From positions 1 through 32,366 of the forward strand of contig JACZJU010000118.1 of NCBI GenBank assembly GCA_014860395.1: 32,366 bases of DNA, given 5' to 3'. This DNA comes from Burkholderiales bacterium (lineage in GTDB: Bacteria > Pseudomonadota > Gammaproteobacteria > Burkholderiales > SG8-39). Under the pieces are notes generated by a model, which worked only from the letters and a program-made list of their open reading frames with translations, did no database searches and was not told where the DNA came from. The stretch's first letter is position 1, and each line of letters starts with the position of its first letter. The position numbers were made by a program, and so were the translations under genes. This document shows, piece by piece, positions 9,859 to 17,039 of the stretch.

Positions 9859-10172
9859 GCAAAGTCATGGCGATCGTGAGTTTCAAATTGCCGCAACGGC
9901 AGACGCTGGATCAGGCGACGGCGACGTTCCAGTCCACCGCGCCCAAGTACCTGGGCATGCCGGGGCTGCTGCGCAAGAACTATTTCCTCGCCGAGGACGG
10001 CATGCGCGCCGGCGGCGTCTACCTGTGGGAGACGCGCGAGGCGGCCGAGCGCGTGTACACGGCGGAATGGAAAACCTTCGTCAAGGGCAAGTACGGCAGC
10101 GAACCCGAGGTCGTCTACGTCGACACTTCGGTGCTGGTGGACAACGAGCAGGGCAGAATCGCCAGCCTTTGA
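9855..10172 (+). CDS. YdhR-like small monooxygenase (dimeric alpha/beta barrel)
   Basis: A 105-aa protein resembling the YdhR/putative monooxygenase family of dimeric alpha+beta barrels. Supporting features are the opening beta strand VMAIVSFKL, the [14 protein letters not shown] strand pair and the [16 protein letters not shown] strand-helix that ends most members. The substrate of the family is mostly unknown. A clear GGAGG precedes the ATG, which overlaps the alaS stop (ATGA), so it is co-translated with alaS. I see no metabolic link to alanylation. Assignment is by fold-level resemblance only. Confidence 0.7.
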   Translation: MSKVMAIVSFKLPQRQTLDQATATFQSTAPKYLGMPGLLRKNYFLAEDGMRAGGVYLWETREAAERVYTAEWKTFVKGKYGSEPEVVYVDTSVLVDNEQGRIASL

Positions 10173-10223
10173 GCATGCTTACTGCCCGCGTTGCGCCGTC
10201 TGGAAATGAATTTTCTCTGGTCG

Positions 10224-10256
10224 GCGGGTGCGCGGATTAAACCCGCAGGAATCCGC
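10224..10256. other. Interleaved hairpins between convergent genes (pseudoknot-capable)
   Basis: Two inverted repeats interlock: GCGGGT (10224-10229) with ACCCGC (10241-10246), and GCGGATT (10232-10238) with AATCCGC (10250-10256). They can form alternative hairpins or an H-type pseudoknot. They lie between convergent genes and could end transcription from either side, but there is no T run. Confidence 0.3.
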
Positions 10257-10258
10257 GG

Positions 10259-11251
10259 CTAGAACCCGATGCGCTGTTTCTGCTTTGCGCGCGATCCGGC
10301 GATGTCCGCTTCCTCGATTTCGTCGCGCCCAGCCAGCTTGGCATTGCCGAAGGCATTGAACATCACGCGGCGCATCTCGCGCGGCGAAAATTCGGCCAGG
10401 AGCGCAAGTACGTCGGCCTGCGGATGCTCGGGAAACCGCCGACCCCATTCGTGGCTATTGCGGATGTCGCCGTAGACGGCCTGGGCGATGTGCATCGCGC
10501 CGTCGTGGTCGGGCGGCTCGATGTGGTACACGTTCATGCGGTTCAGGATAGGCTCGGGGATGCGCGACTCGTCGTTGGCGGTCGCGATCCAGACGGCGTC
10601 GGCCGCGTCGATGGGAACCTCAACGAACTCATCGATGAATTGCGTGGCGGTGTCGTGCTCCAGCAGGGCGTAGAGCGGGCCCAGCGGGTCGTATTGGGTG
10701 TCGCCCCCGGCCTTATCGATCTCATCCACGAGGATCACCGGGTTGGCGTAGCTGCCGTTCAGGAAAGTATCGAAAACCTTGCCCGGCTTGGCGTTCTTCC
10801 ATTGCGAGGACGATCCGGACAGCACCCAGCCCGCGGTCATCGAGCTCATCGAGACGAAGCCGAAGCCGGTCGAAAGCAACTGCGACAGGCGCTTGCCGAA
10901 ATGCGTCTTGCCTATTCCGGGCTTGCCCAGCAGCAGCATCGGCGGCAGCTCCATCGCGTCGCGGCTGTCGCTCACCAACGCGATGTGTTTCTTTATGTCA
11001 TCCAGCACTTCGGTGAAATTCGGTAGATCCTGATACAGGGCATTCATGCTCGGCACGCCCGCAGGCTTGACCGTCAGGCGCGCGCCGCCGAGGCGCAGCA
11101 TTTTTTCATAGGTGGACTTGAGCGCTTCGCTTGCCGAGGAGGTCAACTGCAGCATGGCATTCTCGACCGCGGCAACATCATATACGTCCTTGAAGCCGGC
11201 GATCGGTATCGACGTAGAGATCGTTGCCGGAAAATTCACCGTGGCGTTCAT
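10259..11251 (-). CDS. Lon-like AAA+ ATPase without protease domain
   Basis: A 330-aa AAA+ protein. Walker A is GKPGIGKT (109-116), Walker B is VILVDEID with D176/E177, sensor 1 is in WIATANDES, and a probable arginine finger is R238 in PILNRM. The order and wording (GFVSMSSM after Walker A, PGKVFDTF, DPLGPLYALLEHD, FIDEFVEVPID, EPILNRMNVYHI) closely follow the ATPase module of Lon. The protein ends after the small helical lid, and there is no Ser-Lys protease domain and no Lon N-terminal domain. Residues 1-80 are unassigned. The start at 11251 has a strong AGGAGGG upstream on this strand; the longer track version (458 aa) begins in the noncoding region. Its partner protein and substrate are unknown; an unfoldase or remodelling role is inferred. 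Confidence 0.8.
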   Translation of the reverse strand: MNATVNFPATISTSIPIAGFKDVYDVAAVENAMLQLTSSASEALKSTYEKMLRLGGARLTVKPAGVPSMNALYQDLPNFTEVLDDIKKHIALVSDSRDAMELPPMLLLGKPGIGKTHFGKRLSQLLSTGFGFVSMSSMTAGWVLSGSSSQWKNAKPGKVFDTFLNGSYANPVILVDEIDKAGGDTQYDPLGPLYALLEHDTATQFIDEFVEVPIDAADAVWIATANDESRIPEPILNRMNVYHIEPPDHDGAMHIAQAVYGDIRNSHEWGRRFPEHPQADVLALLAEFSPREMRRVMFNAFGNAKLAGRDEIEEADIAGSRAKQKQRIGF

Positions 11252-11554
11252 GTGCGGCCCTCCTGTCAAATCTTGTGACGGAGCAGTACAAAAACCGACA
11301 TGCGGAAATTGCAGTGCCTTGAATGGAATATCGGCACAAACCCGGCTGGGTTGACCCCCCATGCCCGACTGATATTGCTGGCAGCCAGGGAGCAGGAGTG
11401 CCAGTGCGGGGCAGCCGGCCCTGCGGGAGCGCCGCGGCTGCAGGGCCTGGTAGCGGAGTTGGAGCAGGTGTTGCAGCCACGCGGAAGACCGCTGCAGGCA
11501 ATACTTGCCAAGCGAGCTGGATTCGTGCTTGAATCCACTGTGGAAGCATTCGAA
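11252..11554. other. Divergent intergenic region between the AAA+ gene and the aroG leader
   Basis: About 300 bases with no convincing gene. It must hold the promoters of both flanking genes, but I see no strong -35/-10 pair. It contains two hairpins: GGCCCTGC (11417-11424) with GCAGGGCC (11440-11447), and GGATTC-N6-GAATCC (11519-11536) just before the leader peptide. The 107-codon plus-strand ORF 11300-11623 shares its frame with the leader but has no family resemblance in its first 85 codons. Confidence 0.4.
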
Positions 11555-11623
11555 ATGAGCCGCACCTACGCTTTTTGGTTCTATTTTTACTTTCCCCAGC
11601 CGCTGGCGGAGGGATTGAGCTAG
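11555..11623 (+). CDS. Aromatic leader peptide of the aroG attenuator
   Basis: A 22-codon ORF whose codons 7-13 read FWFYFYF, with another Tyr at codon 5: four Phe, three Tyr and one Trp. GGAAG (11542-11546) lies eight bases upstream as a ribosome binding site. Such runs of codons for the end products are the hallmark of leader peptides of amino-acid biosynthetic attenuators, for example pheA and trpE. The TAG stop is 21 bases before the first A of the terminator. Downstream is aroG, the first step of aromatic amino acid synthesis, which fits all three amino acids being sensed. It is too short for the ORF track as a separate line and was found within ORF 11300-11623. Confidence 0.85.
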   Translation: MSRTYAFWFYFYFPQPLAEGLS

Positions 11624-11680
11624 GTTCGCGCCCAAGTATCCCGAAAAACCGCCAGCGCTTGCAGCCTGGCGGTTTTTTTT
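11601..11680 (+). terminator. aroG attenuator: antiterminator and rho-independent terminator
   Basis: Terminator: CCGCCAG (11649-11655) pairs with CTGGCGG (11666-11672), extended by A5 upstream and followed by eight T (11673-11680). Antiterminator: CGCTGGCGG (11601-11609), inside codons 16-19 of the leader, is perfectly complementary over nine bases to CCGCCAGCG (11649-11657), the same arm used in the terminator. The two structures exclude each other. A ribosome stalled at the aromatic codons (11573-11593) would leave 11601-11609 free, favouring read-through into aroG. Confidence 0.85.
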
Positions 11681-11789
11681 CGACTGAGATCAAGCTATGA
11701 CCATGACCGCTATCGCACACCTCGAAAATCCGCTCACGCGGGCAGACGCGACCCACCGGCTGCGGACTTATCGGTATCTAGGAGAAATC

Positions 11790-12860
11790 ATGACCCACAA
11801 GGTTGACGACGTCCGCATCCGCGAAATCAAAGAACTCGCGCCGCCCTCGCATGCAATCCGCGAGTTTCCCATATCCGAGGCGACCGAGCGCATCACCTAC
11901 GAGACGCGCCAGGGCATACACGGCATATTGCACGCGGCGGACGATCGGCTGCTGGTGATCATCGGTCCGTGCTCGATACATGACCCCCAATCGGCGCTGG
12001 AATACGCGCACCGCCTGGCCCAGGAAAAAGCCAAGCACGCGGCCGACCTGCTCATTGTGATGCGCGTGTATTTCGAGAAGCCGCGCACCACCGTGGGATG
12101 GAAGGGCCTGATCAACGACCCGCAGCTGGACGGCACGTTCAGTATCAACGAGGGTCTGCGCCTTGCGCGCAGTGTTTTGCTGCAAATCAACGAGCTGGGC
12201 GTGCCAGCCGGGGTGGAGTACCTCGACATGATCACGCCGCAGTACATCGCCGACCTGGTGAGCTGGGGCGCGATCGGCGCGCGCACGACGGAGTCGCAGG
12301 TACATCGGGAGCTTGCCTCGGGGCTGTCCTGTCCGGTCGGATTCAAGAACGGCACCGACGGCAATATCCGGATCGCGGTGGATGCGATCAAGACCTCGCG
12401 CCAGCCGCACCATTTTCTTTCGGTCACCAAAGGCGGGCATTCGGCCATCGTCTCCACCAACGGCAACGAGGATTGTCATGTGATCCTGCGCGGCGGGCCC
12501 AAACCCAACTACGATGCCGCAAGCGTGGACGCAGCGGCCGGGCAACTGGCGGCGGCCGGTCTGGAACAGCGCCTGATGATCGATTTCTCCCACGCCAACA
12601 GCTCCAAGAATTATCTGCGCCAGTTGGAAGTCTGCGCCGACGTCGCCGGTCAGATCGCCGGCGGCGACGACCGCATCATCGGCGTAATGGTGGAGTCGCA
12701 TCTGCACCCCGGGCGGCAGGACTTGGTGCCGGGCAAGCCGCTCGCCTACGGTGTGTCCATTACCGACGCCTGCATCGGCTGGGACGACAGCGTCAAGATC
12801 CTCGATCGCCTGGCGGAGGCGGTGCGCAAACGCCGCCTGGCGCACGGGGCCGAGGAGTAG
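11790..12860 (+). CDS. aroG: 3-deoxy-7-phosphoheptulonate synthase, class I (AroG type)
   Basis: A 356-aa DAHP synthase that condenses phosphoenolpyruvate and erythrose 4-phosphate, the first step of the shikimate pathway. It is close to E. coli AroG along its length: DDVRIREIKEL at the N-terminus, LLVIIGPCSIHDP, VMRVYFEKPRTTVGWKGLIN, SWGAIGARTTESQVHRELASG, KNGTDG, SHANSSKN, and the ITDACIGWDD ending. The metal ligands Cys (in GPCS), His, Glu and Asp are in these motifs. The start at 11790 has AGGAGA upstream and gives the family N-terminus; the track start at 11697 is rejected. The N-terminal segment that carries allosteric residues in AroG/F/H is kept, so feedback inhibition is likely. Which amino acid inhibits it cannot be read with confidence. 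Transcription is probably attenuated by the leader upstream. Confidence 0.97.
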   Translation: MTHKVDDVRIREIKELAPPSHAIREFPISEATERITYETRQGIHGILHAADDRLLVIIGPCSIHDPQSALEYAHRLAQEKAKHAADLLIVMRVYFEKPRTTVGWKGLINDPQLDGTFSINEGLRLARSVLLQINELGVPAGVEYLDMITPQYIADLVSWGAIGARTTESQVHRELASGLSCPVGFKNGTDGNIRIAVDAIKTSRQPHHFLSVTKGGHSAIVSTNGNEDCHVILRGGPKPNYDAASVDAAAGQLAAAGLEQRLMIDFSHANSSKNYLRQLEVCADVAGQIAGGDDRIIGVMVESHLHPGRQDLVPGKPLAYGVSITDACIGWDDSVKILDRLAEAVRKRRLAHGAEE

Positions 12861-12975
12861 CGTTTGTTTGCGTTTTGCCGATTAACCGCCCAGAGCGCAG
12901 ACGGCGTGGAGGAGCCATTGTTGCAGGTGTCCTCGGTACCCGCTGCGGGTCGATATCGAGCTGCTTGACAACCTG

Positions 12976-13716
12976 GTGCAGGCGCTGGGCTGGCAAGTGT
13001 GCGTGCTGGCGCCTATCATCGTCCTGTTCGGCTATGTCATATTCGGCATGGTCGGTTTCGGCTCGACGATCACCAACGCACCCTTGCTCGCGCAGCTGTT
13101 GCCGCTGCGCTTTGTCGTTCCCCTCACATTGCTGCTCGACCTGTTTGCCGCGACAGCGCTCGGCACGCGCATGCGCGGCCAGGCCGACCGCGACGAACTC
13201 AGGCGTCTTTTGCCCTTCGTGCTGATCGGCCTCGCCCTGGGGCTCGCTTTGCTGATCAAGCTGCACGAGCGCATCCTGCTGCTCGTGCTTGGCGGCTTCG
13301 TGCTCTACGCCGGAATCAGCAGTATCGCGCACAGGCCGGGGGCGATCCGGCTGCATCGCGCCTGGGCATTTCCGGCCGGAGTTTTCGGCGGCATTTTCAG
13401 CGCGCTCTACGGCACCGGCGGCCCGATTTATACCATCTACATGTCGCGCCGCATCGCCGACAAGTCGGTGTTTCGCGCCACCATGGCGCGGCTGATACAA
13501 ACCATTGCCCTGGTGCGCCTTGCCATGTTCATCGTTTCCGGCCTGATCACCCAAGACCACCTGTTGCTTGCGGCCTTGCTGCTGGCGCCGTTTGCCGCGC
13601 TGGGCCTGATCCTGGGAAACCGCCTGCATCATGTAATGTCGGCGCGGCGCATCATGCTGTTCGTGAGCTTGCTGATCATCGCCAATGGTGCCGCGCTGGT
13701 GGTGCGCGCCTGGTGA
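12976..13716 (+). CDS. TauE/SafE family permease (first copy)
   Basis: A membrane protein of about 246 aa with seven to eight hydrophobic segments. The TauE/SafE (DUF81) repeats are visible as FGMVGFGSTITNAPLLAQLLPL near the N-terminus and GGIFSALYGTGGPIYTIYMSRRI in the second half. The family moves sulfonates, sulfite or other organic anions; the substrate here is unknown. The start is uncertain. The listed GTG has no Shine-Dalgarno, and the reading frame stays open upstream with plausible residues (DIELLDN) but no ATG or GTG. A good GGAGGAG at 12908-12914 leads into another frame. It follows aroG by 115 bases and precedes the GT39 gene by 25 bases. Confidence 0.8.
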   Translation: MQALGWQVCVLAPIIVLFGYVIFGMVGFGSTITNAPLLAQLLPLRFVVPLTLLLDLFAATALGTRMRGQADRDELRRLLPFVLIGLALGLALLIKLHERILLLVLGGFVLYAGISSIAHRPGAIRLHRAWAFPAGVFGGIFSALYGTGGPIYTIYMSRRIADKSVFRATMARLIQTIALVRLAMFIVSGLITQDHLLLAALLLAPFAALGLILGNRLHHVMSARRIMLFVSLLIIANGAALVVRAW

Positions 13717-13741
13717 ACCGGCGGCCTTTATAATCGCGGAC

Positions 13742-15277
13742 ATGCAAACATTCTCCGGCCGGGCTGCGGCGCCGATGCGAACCGCGTTTTATGCCGCGCT
13801 GGTGCTGACGCTGGCATTCAAGTTCTGGCTCGCCACCGTGCTGCCCATGACCGGCGACGAGGCCTACTTCGTCTACTGGGGCGTCTATCCCGACTACGGC
13901 TTCTACGACCATCCGCCCATGATCGGCTGGATCCTGGCCCTGCTGCTGCAGCTGTCCAGGGCGGAATGGGTGCTGCGCCTGCCGGTGATCGTGCTGCCTG
14001 CGCTGGTGGCCCTGGCCATGCTGCAATACCTGCGGCGGGTGGATGAAAGCAAAGCTTATATTGGGGCGCTCGCGTTCCTGCTGCTGCCGGTGAATGTCTG
14101 GAACGTGCTCATCACCACCGATACGCCGCTGGTGCTGTTCTCGTTTCTTTCGGCGCTTTGCTACGCTGCCGCTTTACGGCGCGATTCGCAGCCGCTGTAC
14201 GCGGCCGCGGGCGCCTTCCTCGGACTGGCGTTCCTGTCGAAATATTTCGCCGTCCTGCTGGGACTGGCCTACCTCGGGTTCGTTTTGACCCAGCCGGCCG
14301 GGCGGCGCCGCTGGCGCGGCTTGGCGACCGTGGTCGCATGCGTGCTGCCGTTCGCCGCGATCAATGTCTGGTGGAACTACAATCACTGCTGGGCCAACCT
14401 GCTGTTCAATGTGTACAACCGGCATGGCGATGCCGGCTGGTCCTTGCGCAATCCGCTGCTGTACGCGCTGAGTATCCTCTACATGCTATCCCCGGTTGCG
14501 CTCTACCAGCTCTGGCGCGGCCGCGCGGCTCTGCGGCAGGAACTCGCCGAACCGCGCGCACGCTTCTTCATGTTCGCCTGGGCGGTGCCGCTCGCCGTGT
14601 TCGCCCTGCTCGCGCTGGTGAAGCAGATCGGCCTGCACTGGCTGCTTTCTTTCGTGCCTTTCTTCTTCGTCGCGGCGGCGCTGACGCTCAGTGCGGCGCA
14701 GTTGCGCAAGTCCGTCGTCTATCTTGGCGTATTCTCGGCGATCCACGTGGCGGCAATCCTGGGCGCCAGCTTCTTGCCGATGGAGACATGGAAAAGCAGC
14801 AGGCTCTACGACGGCATCGTGTTTCACGTCAAGACCGCAGAGTTGCTGCGGCAGCTCGAGCCTTATGCCGGGAAGTACGAATTCTCTGCCGACGGATTTT
14901 CACCCGCGGTGACGGCGTCGTACGCCTCGGGCAGGTATTTCTTCGTGTTCGGCACGGCGTCCTCGCATGCGCGTCACGATGACATCCTCACCGATTTCCG
15001 CGCGCTGGCGGGCAAGAACATTTTGGTGTTGCGCAAGAACCCGCCCAATCCGGCCGATTACGCGCCCTATTTCGCCAGGGTGGAGTACCGCCAGTTCGAG
15101 CTGCACGGCGCCACTTTCCATCTGGTGCTGGGCCAGAGTTTCGACTACCCGAAATATCGCGAGCAGGTGCTGCGGCCCCTGCGCGACCGTTACTATAGAA
15201 TTCCGTCCTATCTGCCGCTGGGGCACTGCTACTTTTGCGAGCGTTATTTCCCCGATGAACCTTGTCCCGCCCGCTGA
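13742..15277 (+). CDS. ArnT-like GT39 family glycosyltransferase
   Basis: A polytopic membrane protein of 511 aa. The N-terminal transmembrane helix is followed by TGDEAYFVYWG, the catalytic acidic motif region of GT-C enzymes such as ArnT and PMT, then DHPPMIGW and the NVLITTDTPLVLF loop, with about ten further hydrophobic segments. The C-terminal 150 residues are soluble and probably periplasmic. Such enzymes transfer a sugar from a polyprenyl-phosphate donor to a lipid or protein. The UbiA-type gene overlaps the 3' end by 23 bases and could make a polyprenyl-phosphate sugar donor. The start at 13742 is chosen; 13775 is possible. The TATAAT at 13729-13734 has no matching -35. Confidence 0.85.
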   Translation: MQTFSGRAAAPMRTAFYAALVLTLAFKFWLATVLPMTGDEAYFVYWGVYPDYGFYDHPPMIGWILALLLQLSRAEWVLRLPVIVLPALVALAMLQYLRRVDESKAYIGALAFLLLPVNVWNVLITTDTPLVLFSFLSALCYAAALRRDSQPLYAAAGAFLGLAFLSKYFAVLLGLAYLGFVLTQPAGRRRWRGLATVVACVLPFAAINVWWNYNHCWANLLFNVYNRHGDAGWSLRNPLLYALSILYMLSPVALYQLWRGRAALRQELAEPRARFFMFAWAVPLAVFALLALVKQIGLHWLLSFVPFFFVAAALTLSAAQLRKSVVYLGVFSAIHVAAILGASFLPMETWKSSRLYDGIVFHVKTAELLRQLEPYAGKYEFSADGFSPAVTASYASGRYFFVFGTASSHARHDDILTDFRALAGKNILVLRKNPPNPADYAPYFARVEYRQFELHGATFHLVLGQSFDYPKYREQVLRPLRDRYYRIPSYLPLGHCYFCERYFPDEPCPAR

Positions 15278-16154
15278 AGGCCTGCCGCTGCAATTGCTCA
15301 GGCTGTTGCGTCCGCGTCAGTGGATCAAGAACGGCTTTGTCTTCATCGGTCTCCTGTTTGGCGACGTCAGCCACAAGGCGGGACTGACAGGCGACGTGCT
15401 TCTTGCCGCAGCCGGATTCTGCCTGCTGTCCAGCTGTGTCTACGTGCTCAACGACATGTTCGATCGCAAGGCCGACCAGGCGCATCCGTGGAAGCGCAGC
15501 CGGCCGTTGGCCAGCGGCTCGGTGGGCATGGGTCAGGCATTCGCTCTGGCGCTGGTATGCGCGATTGCGGGGCTCGCGCTCGGCGCTGCGGCTTCTGCCG
15601 GCGTGGCGGGGATACTCTTCGCGTATCTCCTGCTCAATCTCGCGTACAGCGCCGGCCTGAAGCACGTTGTGATCCTCGATGTGTTCATCATCGCCGCCGG
15701 CTTCATGTTGCGAATCTTGGCCGGTACCTGGGGCGTGGGTATCGCGCCGTCCCAATGGTTGCTGTTGTGCGGCCTGCTGCTGACGATCTTCCTCGGCTTC
15801 GCCAAGCGTCGCGCCGAGCTGATGGTGAGCGAGGGCGATGACTCCAAAGGAGCGAGCCAGCGGCCGGTGCTGGACGACTACAGTCCGGCGCTGCTCGACA
15901 CGATGATGGCGATCAGCGCCGCCGGCGTCATCGTCAGTTACAGCTTGTACACCGTCAGTCCCGGCACGGTTGAATTGCACCATACCGACAAGCTGATCTA
16001 CACCCTGCCCTTTGTGGTGTACGGCATTTTTCGCTACATTTTCCTGCTGCATCACAGCGGCGGCGAAGATCCGGCTTCGACGCTGCTCACCGACGCGCAT
16101 ATGCTCGCTACCGGCGCCGCCTGGCTTTGTGTCACCTTATGGTTGATCTGGTAA
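15255..16154 (+). CDS. UbiA-family prenyltransferase, decaprenyl-phosphate phosphoribosyltransferase type
   Basis: A 299-aa integral membrane protein with about eight to nine hydrophobic segments. The UbiA aspartate motif NDMFDRKAD (N66, D67, D70, D74) lies in the first loop, and a second conserved region is LAYSAGLKHVVILDVFIIAAGFMLR. This latter wording, together with the N-terminal RPRQWIKN and the RPLASG motif, is typical of the branch containing mycobacterial Rv3806c, which adds phosphoribose to decaprenyl phosphate. Ubiquinone UbiA proteins lack it. It overlaps the GT39 gene, which would use such a lipid-linked pentose. The track start at 14967 is read-through; the ATG at 15255 gives a normal N-terminus. 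Confidence 0.82.
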   Translation: MNLVPPAEGLPLQLLRLLRPRQWIKNGFVFIGLLFGDVSHKAGLTGDVLLAAAGFCLLSSCVYVLNDMFDRKADQAHPWKRSRPLASGSVGMGQAFALALVCAIAGLALGAAASAGVAGILFAYLLLNLAYSAGLKHVVILDVFIIAAGFMLRILAGTWGVGIAPSQWLLLCGLLLTIFLGFAKRRAELMVSEGDDSKGASQRPVLDDYSPALLDTMMAISAAGVIVSYSLYTVSPGTVELHHTDKLIYTLPFVVYGIFRYIFLLHHSGGEDPASTLLTDAHMLATGAAWLCVTLWLIW

Positions 16155-16263
16155 GAGCGGGGCAATCAGTGCCCGCCTTGCCTCGGAGACATTGCGCGGG
16201 AGCGCGCAGGGCGCGTCGCGCGGCTCCATTTGACCCACGCGCTGCAACCATTCACGGCTCGAT

Positions 16264-16292
16264 TTGAGCTTGGCCTCCGCTTTCGGCATAAT
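16264..16292 (+). promoter_or_regulatory. Putative sigma-70 promoter for the cyclic-nucleotide-binding gene
   Basis: TTGAGC (16264-16269) and CATAAT (16287-16292) are separated by exactly 17 bases. The predicted transcription start is near 16299, giving a 65-base leader before the ATG at 16364. Confidence 0.55.
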
Positions 16293-16312
16293 CGGCGCAC
16301 GCCGGGCTCGCT

Positions 16313-16357
16313 GGCGGGTCCTTTCCGGACCCGCCCGGTCCGTCTGTCTCGGACTTG
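16313..16357 (+). promoter_or_regulatory. Structured 5' leader with two tandem hairpins
   Basis: GGCGGGTCC-TTTCC-GGACCCGCC (16313-16335) is a perfect 9-bp GC-rich stem with a five-base loop. It is followed at once by GTCCG-N7-CGGAC, a second smaller hairpin. Both lie between the predicted transcription start and the start codon. There is no T run, so a translational or stability role is more likely than termination. Confidence 0.45.
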
Positions 16358-16363
16358 CGCCCC

Positions 16364-16894
16364 ATGGTTGAAAGCGGCAGACACGACAAGCTGGCACATC
16401 TGGAATACCTCGGCGATGCGACCCAGTTTGCGGGGAAGATGCACCACATGATCAGCTATTCGCCGTTGTTTGAGAACTTCAATATGGCGGAAATCCGGCT
16501 GATGAGCCACTTCATGAACGTCTATCGGGCCGGGCTGGGCCAGGAATTCATCCATGAAGGCGAGCAAGGTGATTTCATGCTGCTGATCATCGAGGGCAGC
16601 GTGGAAGTGTTCAAGCAGGACCGCTGGAATGCGCCCAAGCTCATCGCGTCGGTCGATGCCGGCAAGACGCTGGGCGAAATGTCCATGATAGACGGCGAAC
16701 CGCGTTTCGCGACCTGTGTCGCCGCCGAGCCTTGCGTGATTGCCGTGCTGTCGCGCGAGAACCTGGCGCGAATTATTCTGGAGCAGCCGGTACTGGGGGC
16801 GAAAATCCTGATGGAGCTGGTGCTGATGCTGTCTCAGCGCCTGCGCCAGACCAGCGTCAAGCTGGTAGGTCTGATGGACAGGGAAGGCGACTGA
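16364..16894 (+). CDS. Stand-alone cyclic-nucleotide-binding domain protein
   Basis: A 176-aa protein with one cNMP-binding domain at about residues 35-150. The beta-roll glycines are in GQEFIHEGEQGDFMLLIIEGSVEVF, and the phosphate-binding cassette reads LGEMSMIDGEPRFATC, with the expected Glu and Arg for binding the cyclic phosphate ribose. It is followed by a C-helix (AKILMELVLMLSQRLRQTS), but there is no helix-turn-helix, so it is not a complete CRP/FNR regulator. It could regulate a partner by protein contact. A class III cyclase is encoded 4 kb downstream. The track start is a TTG at 16355; the ATG three codons later is preferred. Confidence 0.82.
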   Translation: MVESGRHDKLAHLEYLGDATQFAGKMHHMISYSPLFENFNMAEIRLMSHFMNVYRAGLGQEFIHEGEQGDFMLLIIEGSVEVFKQDRWNAPKLIASVDAGKTLGEMSMIDGEPRFATCVAAEPCVIAVLSRENLARIILEQPVLGAKILMELVLMLSQRLRQTSVKLVGLMDREGD

Positions 16895-17039
16895 CGTCGG
16901 CCGTTCGGTTTCGAAGCCGAATCGCGGCTGCGATGCGGATGGGGCGGCGAAAAGACTGAAACTGACTGCAGATCGAGGCGATGCCTCGTCGTGCGCTCCG
17001 CCAATTCAGCGACCGACTAGACAATCCTTAGACGGCTGC

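Noticed and set aside
11300-11623. 107-codon plus-strand ORF taken as one protein
   Set aside because: Only its last 22 codons make sense, as the aroG leader peptide. The upstream part has no family resemblance and no ribosome binding site.
13729-13734. TATAAT before the GT39 gene as promoter
   Set aside because: No -35-like sequence at the right distance, and transcription would begin at the start codon. The match to the -10 consensus may be chance.
16895-17039. Small stems TTCGG-N8-CCGAA and CGAGGC-GAT-GCCTCG as terminators between convergent genes
   Set aside because: Stems of only five to six pairs without T runs; not distinguishable from chance in GC-rich DNA.
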